A stretch of 64,000 bases of DNA from an uncultured Kiloniellaceae bacterium (lineage in GTDB: Bacteria > Pseudomonadota > Alphaproteobacteria > Kiloniellales > Kiloniellaceae): NCBI GenBank assembly GCA_947493695.1, contig CANLSF010000002.1, positions 1,116,001 to 1,180,000 of the forward strand, read 5' to 3'. This document shows positions 26,044 through 36,374 of the stretch, piece by piece (the stretch's first letter is position 1; each line of letters begins with the position of its first letter). The translations under genes and the position numbers were made by a program. The notes beneath the pieces are model-generated. The model did no database searches. It was not told the origin of the DNA and saw only the letters and a program-made list of their open reading frames with translations.

Positions 26044-28254
26044 TTAAGCCTTCTCGATGAAATGCCGGATCACATTCCCAAGGAGTTTCGAGATATTATT
26101 GTCGAAGTTATTGTGAGGCAGACTGCCGCAAAAGGTGATCGAACCGGTTGAGAAGACCGCCCCGCCATTGGGTAACTCGAAGTAAGTCATATCAGCACGC
26201 AGCAAATGCTCGACCGGCTCCCCCGGCCAGTTGGTGATATGGGTCAGCTGTTCTTCAGGCACCAGGACAAAGGCATCACTATGGCCTTCAGAGCTCGCCA
26301 GAATCTCGATGTTCTCCGGCGAACCCAGACGGACATCCGCCCGGTCGAGCTCGAAACCCGCAGCACCTCCGCCGGACAAACCGAAGTCGCCCAGGATATC
26401 ATCCTCAATCCCGTCGAAGACCCAGGCGGCGCTGGACGGTGGATTCTTTCTGTTGCGGCGGAAATAGGAACCCTCAAACTGTCCTTGAGCGGAAAACCCG
26501 ACACCAGCAAGTTTCTGTGGCGGCCGGCCGCTGCGGCGCCAGAGACCGCCATAAGCACCGTCGAAAGCATTGAAATACTCACCCGGCTCTGCGGCCCAGG
26601 CACGAATTCCGCCTTCGGCCCGGCGAATCTCAATGGCTCCAGGCTCGCTCTCATGCAAGGCTACGCGCCAGTAGAAGCCATTTCCGCCAAGATAGAGCAG
26701 TTTACCGCCCTGATTGCGATAGTCCGTCAACGCATCCAGCGTTTCGCTGGTGTGATACTCGGGATGGCTGCCGGTGGTCACGGCGGCATAGCCTGAAATG
26801 GCCGCAACGCCCTCGTCGTGAAGCTCCTGATCGGTCAGGATGTCATAGTCGAAGCCCGCCGCCTCCAGCCAGGCGATCAGATGACTGTCGGCCTGAAAAT
26901 GCCTCAGGCCGGAACTTTCACCATAACCGTAAGTGACATAACCGGGCCGCAGATTCATCAAAGGCCGGCGATGCGAGGCATGGCAGATCCCGCTGCCGTC
27001 ACTGTGGTTGTTATAAGTCGACAACCCGTACTCGGGATGCTCCGCGGGATTCCAGGGATAGGCGTCCCACTTTGCAAAGCGCTCTTTCCAGCTCGCCTCG
27101 AAATCAGGACGGGCATGATTGCCATAGACGGAATAGGTAAAGGTCGAAATCAGGACACAGAGTTCTGCCTGCCGTCCACCCTTTGGCGGAAGAACGAAAA
27201 AAGGGATCGCGTCTTCATAGCCGTTGCAGGTCAAGCGCACGGCATAGATACCCGGTTTGAGCGTTTCCGGTATCTCAAAAGTAAAATCCGTTTTCCAGCC
27301 GAAGTCATAGATATCGTCATCATGGAAGTGAATGGCACCGTATTCTGCAGGTGCATGACGCCAGCACATCTCGCGCGCGGTCCAGTTCGAGCCGGTCATG
27401 GCGCGTGCGGGCAGATTGACAAGTTCTCCATGCAGACCGAGAGGCCCGGTGTCTTCCACCCGGATGCCGGATGTTCCGCGCGCGAAATCCGGGTGCGCCA
27501 AGAGGCCTTCGGTATCTCCGGCACCAAAGTCTGTGAGCTCTTCGATCGGAAGCGCACGACCAAACAGAACAGGGGCCTCGATCTTTCCGTTGAAACAGCC
27601 GGTAACACCGTCACCACGCTCGCCACCCGCCATTGCCGCAATAAGAATATCGTTATGAGTTGCCGCAGGCGTAAAGCCCGTTACGGACAGTGTCTGCCTA
27701 TCCTCCGAACGGGCGGCGTTTTCGAGCGGCATAACCCCGACCTGAAGCCTCTGATTATCGGCATCGAAGCTGGCCCAGATTCGAACCCATGCACGGTTCT
27801 TCACAGCCCGATCCGCCGCCAGCGTAATTCCCCGGCCTTCGGCGTCAGCAATCCGCACCGACGGACGCCCCTCTGCATCAAGTAGCAGCGCAAATCCCGA
27901 AACGGATTCCGCATCGTTCCAGGAGAAGACGACCTGTTCCTTTCCATTCCCCGGCAGGGTCGGCCATACATTGGCCACGGCGGTGAAACTGCGGATCGCG
28001 CGCGCTGCTGTCCCGGTCTTCACACGCAGATAGGACCCGGGGTAAAAATCCTGCACCCGTGACGGATAGGATCCGGCAATGTCCGCAGGAACATCTTCCT
28101 CGACGATGCCCGGACCAGCAGGATTGGGATCTGCAGAAACGCTGCGCACAAGTCTGGCCTGGTAGGCCTCAGCGCCATACGAACTCACCTTGAATTCGAT
28201 CTTGTCGCCTGGTCGACCGGAAAGGCGATCACAGTATCCGATAAGGGGTATCAT
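26044..28254 (-). CDS. N,N-dimethylformamidase large-subunit-like protein
   Basis: About 736 residues from the ATG at 28254 (MIPLIGYCDRLSG). The N-terminus is a beta-rich region of the type seen in DMFase (SGRPGDKIEFKVSS), then a LamG/concanavalin-like stretch (about 85-260; VFSWNDAESVSGFALLLD), then the large DMFase catalytic-type domain (about 320-735) with LISTFTYSVYGNHARPDF, YGYGESSGLRHFQADSHL, a GATase-like fold segment and TTGSHPEYHTSETLDAL. Known DMFase is an iron amidohydrolase with Tyr/Glu ligands and needs a small alpha subunit; no small-subunit gene is visible next to it. It may hydrolyse a formamide or another amide; exact substrate unknown. No signal peptide. Confidence 0.75.
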   Translation of the reverse strand: MIPLIGYCDRLSGRPGDKIEFKVSSYGAEAYQARLVRSVSADPNPAGPGIVEEDVPADIAGSYPSRVQDFYPGSYLRVKTGTAARAIRSFTAVANVWPTLPGNGKEQVVFSWNDAESVSGFALLLDAEGRPSVRIADAEGRGITLAADRAVKNRAWVRIWASFDADNQRLQVGVMPLENAARSEDRQTLSVTGFTPAATHNDILIAAMAGGERGDGVTGCFNGKIEAPVLFGRALPIEELTDFGAGDTEGLLAHPDFARGTSGIRVEDTGPLGLHGELVNLPARAMTGSNWTAREMCWRHAPAEYGAIHFHDDDIYDFGWKTDFTFEIPETLKPGIYAVRLTCNGYEDAIPFFVLPPKGGRQAELCVLISTFTYSVYGNHARPDFEASWKERFAKWDAYPWNPAEHPEYGLSTYNNHSDGSGICHASHRRPLMNLRPGYVTYGYGESSGLRHFQADSHLIAWLEAAGFDYDILTDQELHDEGVAAISGYAAVTTGSHPEYHTSETLDALTDYRNQGGKLLYLGGNGFYWRVALHESEPGAIEIRRAEGGIRAWAAEPGEYFNAFDGAYGGLWRRSGRPPQKLAGVGFSAQGQFEGSYFRRNRKNPPSSAAWVFDGIEDDILGDFGLSGGGAAGFELDRADVRLGSPENIEILASSEGHSDAFVLVPEEQLTHITNWPGEPVEHLLRADMTYFELPNGGAVFSTGSITFCGSLPHNNFDNNISKLLGNVIRHFIEKA

Positions 28255-28384
28255 AGGAATTTCTCGGCTTTTTTGAGGGGATGGATCATGATTCGAAGAG
28301 AGGACCGCCAGCATAGACGAGATCCGGCGGGCAGGTCACCTGCAGTGTACGAGACAGCAGATAGCGGTGACTCAAAGCCGGAAA

Positions 28385-29821
<1,437 letters not shown>

Positions 29822-30136
29822 TTCGCGATCGTTGAGTCAGATTTGACGTACATAAGCGTGGCACCGGATAACCTGAAGCACCATATGCAATCCTACAACG
29901 TCTGATGAGAGAAAAACTTCCCGTAAATCCATAAATTTTCCAATCTTTTCTGTGCCCCGAACAAGGCATGACGAAACCGCTGAGACTATCCACCTGTGCG
30001 ACGCCGTGACATTATTTCATTGATTTATATAAATAATTTTCCAACCCACGAAAAAAATTTGAAAAAATTCTATAACCGGGGGAAGGAAACTCTTTTTGAC
30101 ACGTTATCTGACTATCAAGACGGGAATGGTTGATCA
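29822..30136. promoter_or_regulatory. Divergent promoter region, S8 protease / ECF sigma factor
   Basis: About 315 AT-rich bases between divergent starts. Near 30080-30107, GGGGAAGGAAAC is followed by a T-rich spacer and CGTTAT, which has the look of an ECF-type promoter (GGAA-type -35, CGTT-type -10) and could be autoregulated. No gene or RNA was recognised in the rest. Confidence 0.4.
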
Positions 30137-30673
30137 GTGACGCAAGAAACCAAGCAGGAAATGGTGGCCATGCTGCCGCGTTTACGACGCTTCGCCTACG
30201 CTCTTACAGGATCGACCGATCTTGGAGACGATCTGGTGCAGGCTGGCTGTGAGCGGGCGCTCAGTCGCCTTGATCAATGGCAAAGCGGGACACGGCTGGA
30301 CAGCTGGATGTTTCGAATCATGCAGACAATATGGATAGATCAAATGCGGGCAAAGAAAGTCAGAGGCCATAAAATCGATCTGGATGCCGCCAACGACGTT
30401 GCAGGCGATGATGGCGAGCGGGCGATGGAAGCCCGCATCACCCTGAAACGTGTGCGCAGCGCGGTCGAGGAGCTGCCGGAGGATCAACGGCTGGTCCTGA
30501 CCCTGGTGTCAATCGACGGCCGCTCCTACAAGGAAGCGGCGCAAATCCTTGATGTTCCAGTCGGAACCATCACCAGCCGGCTGGCCCGCGCCCGGCGACG
30601 GCTGTATGACGTCGCCTACGAAACCACAGCGAACATCACGCCCATCCCAAGCCTGGAACCGAACAATGGTTGA
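30137..30673 (+). CDS. ECF-type RNA polymerase sigma factor
   Basis: Group 4 sigma factor, 178 residues, GTG start. Region 2 spans about residues 9-75 (FAYALTGSTDLGDDLVQAGCERAL, located by start; SWMFRIMQTIWIDQMRAKK) and region 4 about 105-160 (AVEELPEDQRLVLTLVSIDG, YKEAAQILDVPVGTITSRLARARRRL). The sequence type resembles the ECF sigmas of alphaproteobacteria with a linked membrane anti-sigma factor. Its stop overlaps the anti-sigma start by eight bases. Regulon unknown; the divergent protease and the downstream secreted protein are the first candidates. Confidence 0.92.
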   Translation: MTQETKQEMVAMLPRLRRFAYALTGSTDLGDDLVQAGCERALSRLDQWQSGTRLDSWMFRIMQTIWIDQMRAKKVRGHKIDLDAANDVAGDDGERAMEARITLKRVRSAVEELPEDQRLVLTLVSIDGRSYKEAAQILDVPVGTITSRLARARRRLYDVAYETTANITPIPSLEPNNG

Positions 30674-31520
30674 TCTCAATGACGACGTCCTGATCGCCTA
30701 TGCCGACGGGGAGCTGGATGAAAAAACCACCGCCGAGGTCGAGGCCGCCCTGCGAAAAGACCCGGTCGCACAGGAAATTGTTCAGAAATTTCAAGAGGCT
30801 GCACGGTTAGCCGGCGAGGCCTTCGACGACCCGATGCAGGAGGAAGTCCCCGAACGTCTGCTGAAGCTCTTCGAGGAGCCCGAGGCGGAAGACGCGCCGC
30901 AGCAATCCCCTGCCCCCGCCGCATCAAATGTCGCGGAACTGTCACAGATTCGGGCCGCCCGGAAAACGAAAAGCCATACAAATGTCACAGCCGACGAAGC
31001 ACAAAGCAGCTTCCGGCGCTATGCCCTGCCACTGGCGGCATCGGTGGCGCTGATCATCGGGATCGGCGGCGGGATCGGTCTGTCGAACTTCAACGCCCCC
31101 TCGGCCCCCGGCGTAATCGCCGCGGGAACGATTCCCCAATCCTCCGCTCTGCATGCCGCCCTCGAGAACATCCCCAGCCTTCAGACGCTCGAAGAGGTTT
31201 CGCAGGACGGCCTGACCAGGAACCAGATCGAACCCCTGCTCAGCTTCGTCGATACCAACAACCGTCATTGCCGGGAATACCGGGTCATCGGCAGCGGCAC
31301 GACCGGAACGCAGGACCTGACAGGCGTGGCCTGCCGCAGCGACGGCGGCGCCTGGACACAGCAGATTGCGGTTGTTCAGGAGGTCCCGGCGAGCAGTGTC
31401 TATCGCCCGGCGTCGGGTCAGGCCAACAGTGCCCTGGAAACCTTCCTGAGCGAAAACATGAAGGGCGAGCCGCTTGACGATGACGCGGAAGCCCGCCTGT
31501 TGGGCTCAGGCTGGCGGTAA
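30666..31520 (+). CDS. Transmembrane anti-sigma factor
   Basis: 284 residues from the ATG at 30666 (MVDLNDDVLIAYADGELDEK), inside the end of the sigma gene; a longer ORF starting at 30549 runs antiparallel in sense to region 4 of the sigma gene and is rejected. N-terminal anti-sigma domain with the YADGELDEKTTAEVEAALR pattern, an acidic linker, one membrane segment near residues 118-140 (ALPLAASVALIIGIGGGIGL) and a periplasmic domain with FVDTNNRHCREYRVIG and GVACRSDGGAW. No HxxxCxxC zinc motif in the N-terminal domain. It would hold the ECF sigma at the membrane until an envelope signal acts. Confidence 0.87.
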   Translation: MVDLNDDVLIAYADGELDEKTTAEVEAALRKDPVAQEIVQKFQEAARLAGEAFDDPMQEEVPERLLKLFEEPEAEDAPQQSPAPAASNVAELSQIRAARKTKSHTNVTADEAQSSFRRYALPLAASVALIIGIGGGIGLSNFNAPSAPGVIAAGTIPQSSALHAALENIPSLQTLEEVSQDGLTRNQIEPLLSFVDTNNRHCREYRVIGSGTTGTQDLTGVACRSDGGAWTQQIAVVQEVPASSVYRPASGQANSALETFLSENMKGEPLDDDAEARLLGSGWR

Positions 31521-32669
31521 ATGAAAGGCCGCAGTATCCCGTCGCCGTGCGCGCGAACGAAACGCCCCCTGGCGTGGCTTGGCGGGATCATGATGTCAGG
31601 CTTACTCACATCGGCTACAGCCCTTGGCGCAGAACTCACCCCTGAGCGTCTCGACAGAGCCGTCACACAGGCCCAAAACCAACTGATCAAAGCCCAGCTG
31701 GACAGCGGATTTTTCGATTACGATTTTGACTTCCTGCGCGGCAAGCCGAGCGGCAAGAGCAACATTGTGCGCCAGGCAGGCACTGCCTACGCCCTGGGCG
31801 AAGCCTATTCCCACCAGCGGACCAGCGAACTGAGAGACGCGCTGCAAAAGGTCGTTGCCGGTCTGGCCGGTCAATCCATTGCCGTCGACGAAGGGGCCCT
31901 GGTGTCCTTCAACGGCAAGCGGAGCGGCATCAAGGGTGGCGCGACCGCCCTGGCCTTACTGGCGGAGCTCTACTACTACCGAAACAGCGGCAACGGCCGT
32001 TTCGCCGCGCAGCGTGAGGCCTGGCTGCGCGGTCTGTTGAGCCTGCATCGGCCCGGCGCGGGTTTCCTGCGGGCGCCCGACTCGCAAGAGGAGTCCCACT
32101 ACTACAACGGTGAGGTCTGGCTGGCTCTTGCCTTCTATCGGGCTACCTTCGATGCCGCCTGGCTGGATCCACAGCTCGCCGATGTCGACCGCGCCATGAT
32201 GGCCATCTACGGGAAGGAACCCCACATCGGCTTCTTTCATTGGGGCGCCATGGCGGCGGAACGACGCTTCCGCGATACGGGCCGCGAGGAGCTGAAGCGC
32301 TTCGCGCAGAGTCAGGCGAAGAATTACCTCATCAGTCTCAGGCCGAAACGCAGCCTGAACGCGAATACCTGTTATTCCCTGGAAGGCATGATCCCGGCCC
32401 TGACACTGACGGAACCGGACAATGCCCTGCGTCAGCCCCTGGAGGCGCGGATCGAATGGGAGATGCGCAAGATCATGCGCTTTCAGATCCAGCCGGACCA
32501 AGCCCAACTGGATATGGGAGATGGGATCGCGCTGACCTCACCGCACCTGAAGACCTACGCCGGCGCATTCATCGCAGGGCGCAGAAACCCACTGACCCGC
32601 ATCGACTATACCCAGCACTGCCTCTCGGCGATCCTGAAGTACCGGAAATGGCAGAAGACCGGGCAATAA
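31521..32669 (+). CDS. Secreted protein of unknown function, possible alpha/alpha-toroid fold
   Basis: 382 residues, directly after the anti-sigma stop (TAAATG), so part of the sigma operon. Signal peptide ends in ALGAEL near residue 38. The mature part is a series of amphipathic helices with aromatic and Gly turns (SGFFDYDFDFLRG, GGATALALLAELYYYRNSG, LLSLHRPGAGFLRAPDS, YYNGEVWLALAFY), reminiscent of alpha/alpha-barrel proteins such as epimerase- or terpene-cyclase-like folds. No catalytic motif could be assigned. It may be an envelope enzyme or sensor under control of the ECF sigma factor. Function unknown. Confidence 0.7.
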   Translation: MKGRSIPSPCARTKRPLAWLGGIMMSGLLTSATALGAELTPERLDRAVTQAQNQLIKAQLDSGFFDYDFDFLRGKPSGKSNIVRQAGTAYALGEAYSHQRTSELRDALQKVVAGLAGQSIAVDEGALVSFNGKRSGIKGGATALALLAELYYYRNSGNGRFAAQREAWLRGLLSLHRPGAGFLRAPDSQEESHYYNGEVWLALAFYRATFDAAWLDPQLADVDRAMMAIYGKEPHIGFFHWGAMAAERRFRDTGREELKRFAQSQAKNYLISLRPKRSLNANTCYSLEGMIPALTLTEPDNALRQPLEARIEWEMRKIMRFQIQPDQAQLDMGDGIALTSPHLKTYAGAFIAGRRNPLTRIDYTQHCLSAILKYRKWQKTGQ

Positions 32670-32735
32670 AGTCGCGAGGAAACAGCCCTGCAGACCAGGG
32701 CAATCGGGCAGCGACACATACAAAGCAACCGGATC

Positions 32736-33083
32736 TTACAGAATCGCAATCCCCAGGGCTGTGTTGACCACGTCACGGATGATCTTCAGGGCCGCGTTCA
32801 CGATTTTCTCGGCCATGATCATGACCTGGTTGGTCACCAGCGCGATGGCGGCGGTCACGTTGTTGCGGACCATCTTCATGAGCATCTTGGCGGTCGGCTT
32901 GTTGATCTCGCCATTTGCGAAGGCCTTGCCGATTTCCTTGATCCGCTTGGCCAGCGCCTTGAACTCGATCTTGATCACCGCACGGATTTCGCCCCAGCTC
33001 GAACCGGCCACGTCTTTCGCGGCTGTGAGCATCGGGGGGAAAATGGCGGATACGTTTAAGGCTTCGAGATTCACCGACATCAA
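32736..33083 (-). CDS. Small helical protein of unknown function
   Basis: 115 residues. Almost entirely amphipathic helix: IKIEFKALAKRIKEIGKAFANG, then TAKMLMKMVRNNVTAAIALV and MIMAEKIVNAALKIIRDVV (positions about 37-112). Rich in Ala, Ile, Lys and Met; no signal peptide and no clear membrane span, though the C-terminal helices could be membrane-active. It overlaps the stop of the upstream lipoprotein gene by four bases (ATGA), so the two are co-expressed. Not recognised as a known family. Confidence 0.65.
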   Translation of the reverse strand: MMSVNLEALNVSAIFPPMLTAAKDVAGSSWGEIRAVIKIEFKALAKRIKEIGKAFANGEINKPTAKMLMKMVRNNVTAAIALVTNQVMIMAEKIVNAALKIIRDVVNTALGIAIL

Positions 33084-33694
33084 TCTTCTCCCCGGTTTTT
33101 CTTCAGAACTTCATTCTTGATGGCAATCCGTACCGACTGATCGAGCAGCGGTCCGGCGATATCGACGATGATCCCGGGCAGTGACCCGTTGGTTTTGTGC
33201 AATTCCTGCACGACGCCGTGATTGTCCTGAACGACCTTCAGAATCACCACGGTACAGTTTCCCATCCCGACCTCGTCCGCGCCCTCGCCGTAGCTGCGGA
33301 CAATCTCGGTCACGTTGGTGTATTTCCCCAGGGGCAGTTCCTGGGCGTCGATAAAGCTGGCGCTGCGTTCCACCACGCCCTTGATACCGCGCCCGAGGTA
33401 ATCGGCGGTAACGCATTTACCGGAACTGTCGATGGCTTCTGCCCGCTCGACGAAGGTTTGAAGTTCAGCCGAAGTGCGCGCATAGAAGGCCTGCACATCG
33501 GCAGATTCGTACTTACCTTCCTCCGCACCCGATAGCGCCGCCATGCGGGCCATGAAGGCCGCCATTTCGCCCTGATAATCCGACAGGCCCTGATCCAGGA
33601 CAACGTCGTAATCCTCGACAAACTGCACTGCCGCGCAGGACGACAGCGCAAGCATCATGCAGGCCGCCGCCAACTTCCCCATCACGCCCCGCAT
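33080..33694 (-). CDS. Predicted lipoprotein of unknown function
   Basis: 204 residues. Lipoprotein signal MRGVMGKLAAACMMLALSSC with lipobox LSSC at residue 20, so it is anchored in an envelope membrane. The mature protein is helical (VEDYDVVLDQGLSDYQGEMAAFMARM located near residue 26) and has Cys at GKCVTADY and GNCTVVILKV that may pair. A GPLLDQSVRIAIKNEVLKK helix is near the C-terminus. Co-expressed with the small helical protein downstream. No known family recognised; physical placement between the sigma operon and the ABC importer gives no firm clue. Confidence 0.72.
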   Translation of the reverse strand: MRGVMGKLAAACMMLALSSCAAVQFVEDYDVVLDQGLSDYQGEMAAFMARMAALSGAEEGKYESADVQAFYARTSAELQTFVERAEAIDSSGKCVTADYLGRGIKGVVERSASFIDAQELPLGKYTNVTEIVRSYGEGADEVGMGNCTVVILKVVQDNHGVVQELHKTNGSLPGIIVDIAGPLLDQSVRIAIKNEVLKKNRGED

Positions 33695-33818
33695 CCCCGT
33701 CTCCCCTTTATAAAACTTCCATCACTTCAGCGAATCGCCGCTTATCAGCTTACTTATAAATTTGGGGAAATACTACGCCTGCCTACAATGACGTAAACCA
33801 CCGCACTAGTGACGGAAA

Positions 33819-34577
33819 TCAGAGTTGCGGACCACTGTTGCTCAGGATCTGCCGACGGACGGATTCGATATACAAGGGGTCCTTGCGTTGTTGCGGCGTC
33901 AGCATCACCATTTCGTCGCGCTGGATGGTCGCCGGTGATCCCGCCATGACAATAATCCGCTGCCCGAGCTGGATCGCTTCGCGGCTGTCGTGGGTGACGA
34001 AAAGCACCGTCATGGGCCGGGCTTTCCAGAACCGCATCAACAGTCGCCGCAGTTCGGACGCCTTGCTCTCATCCAGCGATACGAAAGGCTCGTCCATCAA
34101 GAGCAGATCCGGTTCGATCACCAGCGCACGGGCCAGGGCAACCCGTCGGCTCATGCCAAGCGAGAGATCGCCGGGGAAAGCATCGTAGCTGCCCTCCAGG
34201 CCCATTTCCGCGAGCAGTTCCCGCTCGATGCCGGTTCCGATCTGGTCCGGGCGCATCACCAGCCGCAGGTTTTCGCCGACACTCCGCCAGGGCAACAGCG
34301 CCGGGCTTTGAAAGACGTAGCCGATACGGGGTTCCCGGCGCTCGTTGGCTGCGCGCAACGCGATATGACCTTCGAAATTTTTGTCGAGACCGGCCACCAG
34401 GTTCAGCAACGTCGTCTTTCCGCAACCGGATGCCCCAAGGATACAAACGAACTCGCCATATTCGACGTTCAGGGTCACGTCCTTCAACACCGCCGTCGAA
34501 GCTTCAGGCGCGGCGCGATCCGCATCTGCCTTTGCGTTGTAGTGTTTTTGCGCGACCTGGATCGAGAGCCAGCTCAT
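33819..34577 (-). CDS. ABC transporter ATP-binding protein (nitrate/sulfonate/taurine type)
   Basis: 252 residues from the ATG at 34577, which overlaps the permease stop as ATGA; a 90-codon longer frame only runs antisense-like through the permease gene. Walker A GASGCGKTT near residue 45, degenerate signature LSLGMSRRVALARAL (LSLGM instead of LSGGQ) and Walker B LLLMDEPFVSLDE, followed by FVTHDSREA. This belongs to the SsuB/TauB/NrtD group. The altered signature is conservative enough to function. Last gene of a three-gene importer operon. Confidence 0.9.
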   Translation of the reverse strand: MSWLSIQVAQKHYNAKADADRAAPEASTAVLKDVTLNVEYGEFVCILGASGCGKTTLLNLVAGLDKNFEGHIALRAANERREPRIGYVFQSPALLPWRSVGENLRLVMRPDQIGTGIERELLAEMGLEGSYDAFPGDLSLGMSRRVALARALVIEPDLLLMDEPFVSLDESKASELRRLLMRFWKARPMTVLFVTHDSREAIQLGQRIIVMAGSPATIQRDEMVMLTPQQRKDPLYIESVRRQILSNSGPQL

Positions 34578-35326
34578 GGCCGCCACCTGTTGGCGTGGCG
34601 CTCCCAGGGCTTGAAGATGAAGATCTCGATCATCTGGATCACCGCCACAAAGGCGATGGTGTAGGCCAGGATCGAGGGCACGTCGAAGAGCTGAAAGAAG
34701 AGATGCAGCTGAAATCCAACGCCGTTGCTGCGCCCGAGCAGTTCGACCACCAGCACGATCTTCCAGACCAGCGCCAGTCCGGAACGCGCCGAGGCCGCGA
34801 AGAAGGGCGAGAGCTGAGGAAGGATCACATGACGCAGTGTCTTCCATGCCCCGAAGCGGTAGCTCTGCGCCAGATCCATGTACTGGCGGTCCAGCGCCCG
34901 CGCGCCTTCGCGCATGGTTGCCGCCACATTGGGAATCTTGTTGATCGAGACCGCCAGCACAGCCGCGGCCTCGGTCAGACCAAACCAGATGTAGCAGAGG
35001 ATGATGACCACCAGCGCCGGAATGTTCAGAAAGAGGATCAGCCAGGAGTCAAAGAAGCGATCCACCCGGCGGCTGCGCCCCATCACCAGACCGATACTGG
35101 CGCCGATGATCATGGAAAGCAGAAACGCAACAAAGGTGCGTGCCAGAGTCACGGCCAAATGATAGGGAAGTTCGCCGGATTCGCTCGCAAGCAGGAAGGT
35201 TTCCAAAACCGTCGCAGGGAACGGCAAAGCGGGGCTCTTCGCCCAGGCTGCCGCCAGTTGCCAGATCAGCACGAAAAGACCGAGCGACAGGATGAAGTTG
35301 GCCGCAGATACCAGCCGTCCGGTCAT
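34574..35326 (-). CDS. ABC transporter permease (nitrate/sulfonate/taurine type)
   Basis: Inner-membrane permease, 250 residues, six hydrophobic segments. The binding-protein-dependent transport loop is visible near residue 170-200 (RFGAWKTLRHVILPQLSPFF), a variant of the EAA motif. Start and stop both overlap neighbours as ATGA, so binding protein, permease and ATPase are translated together. Subfamily SsuC/TauC-like. Substrate unknown. Confidence 0.9.
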   Translation of the reverse strand: MTGRLVSAANFILSLGLFVLIWQLAAAWAKSPALPFPATVLETFLLASESGELPYHLAVTLARTFVAFLLSMIIGASIGLVMGRSRRVDRFFDSWLILFLNIPALVVIILCYIWFGLTEAAAVLAVSINKIPNVAATMREGARALDRQYMDLAQSYRFGAWKTLRHVILPQLSPFFAASARSGLALVWKIVLVVELLGRSNGVGFQLHLFFQLFDVPSILAYTIAFVAVIQMIEIFIFKPWERHANRWRP

Positions 35327-36363
35327 TGGGTTTTAGGGGCTCCGGGCGTGACCTCGCCTGCTTTGGGCACTTCAGGCGTCCAGAAGGTGTTTGGATCAAA
35401 GGTCACACCCCGGCCAACCAGTTTTTCACCGCCGGTGACGGAGAGGATTTCGAACAGCTTTTCCGCATCCCTCCGGTCACCGGGTAGAAAGGGCGACGCC
35501 GCGCCGGCGCGGAACCCGCTTTTCAAAGCTTCGAAAGACGCGTCGGTTTTGGCGCGCATCACGGGCCGCAGGCGTTCCCACTCATTGTCGGACTTTGCCA
35601 GCAAGGCATTGGTTGTCTCGATCGCCGCGAAGAAAGCCTCGACCGCACCGGGCCGCTCCTTCAACAGGGCCTCGCGAAACACATAGCCGACCAGGGCCGC
35701 AGGGCCCGAGACACCCAGATCCGACACCAGCTCCCCAACGTTGAAGAGGCGTTTCGCGCCCGCTGCTTCCAGCCTCGCTGCGTAGGGCCAGAAGGTCAAA
35801 ACTGCATCGATCCGATCCTGGCGAAGCTGCTCGTTGAGCAAGGGCGGCGCGGCGAAGACAGCCTCGGCACTGTCGGCAATGTCAAAGCCGTGGAATTTCT
35901 TGCTCCAGGCGCGCAACACCAGCCAGTTCTTGTCCACCGGCCCACCCGCAATGCCGATTTTCCTGCCCTTGAGATCGCCGATATTTTTGACGCTGCTCCC
36001 CTCAGCGAGAACCAGGGCCCCCAGGGCATGGGAATAGGGCACGAAGACGAAATCCTCGCCACTGGCGCGCTGTCGGTTCACCCAGATCCAATCGGAGACA
36101 ATCATATCCACGTCACCGGCCTGCAGGGCGACACTGGTGCCGTTCTTCGAGGCCAGCGCGACCACCTCCAGGTCCAGATTTGCGGCTTTGTCGAAGCCAT
36201 TGAACTGCAGGCTCTCCAGTTGCCAGTTCACGGTGCCGAACTTCAACACACCGACTTTCAAAGCTTTGGAGTCAGCGTTGGCAAAGGACAGTCCTGCGAG
36301 CGAGAGAGCCCAGGCCATAAGGCCGGAGATCAATGCCGCCCTGCGCGAGATGCGAAATATCAT
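35323..36363 (-). CDS. ABC transporter periplasmic substrate-binding protein (NMT1/SsuA-like)
   Basis: 346 residues. Signal peptide MIFRISRRAALISGLMAWAL with cleavage after FANAD near residue 30; the SRRAAL could be read as a weak Tat motif. Mature protein starts LKVGVLKFGTVNWQLESL and includes AGDVDMIVSDWIWVNRQR and GRKIGIAGGPVDKNWLVLR, typical of type 2 binding proteins for nitrate, sulfonates or thiamin precursors. A Pro-rich tail ends the protein. It sits between a DUF3280-like gene and the PQQ-linked ABC genes, which suggests a link to alcohol oxidation, but no substrate can be assigned. Confidence 0.85.
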   Translation of the reverse strand: MIFRISRRAALISGLMAWALSLAGLSFANADSKALKVGVLKFGTVNWQLESLQFNGFDKAANLDLEVVALASKNGTSVALQAGDVDMIVSDWIWVNRQRASGEDFVFVPYSHALGALVLAEGSSVKNIGDLKGRKIGIAGGPVDKNWLVLRAWSKKFHGFDIADSAEAVFAAPPLLNEQLRQDRIDAVLTFWPYAARLEAAGAKRLFNVGELVSDLGVSGPAALVGYVFREALLKERPGAVEAFFAAIETTNALLAKSDNEWERLRPVMRAKTDASFEALKSGFRAGAASPFLPGDRRDAEKLFEILSVTGGEKLVGRGVTFDPNTFWTPEVPKAGEVTPGAPKTQ

Positions 36364-36374
36364 TCCTGCTATCC

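Noticed and set aside
26818-27885. 355-codon plus-strand ORF
   Set aside because: Antisense to the dimethylformamidase-like gene, no ribosome site or recognisable motif.
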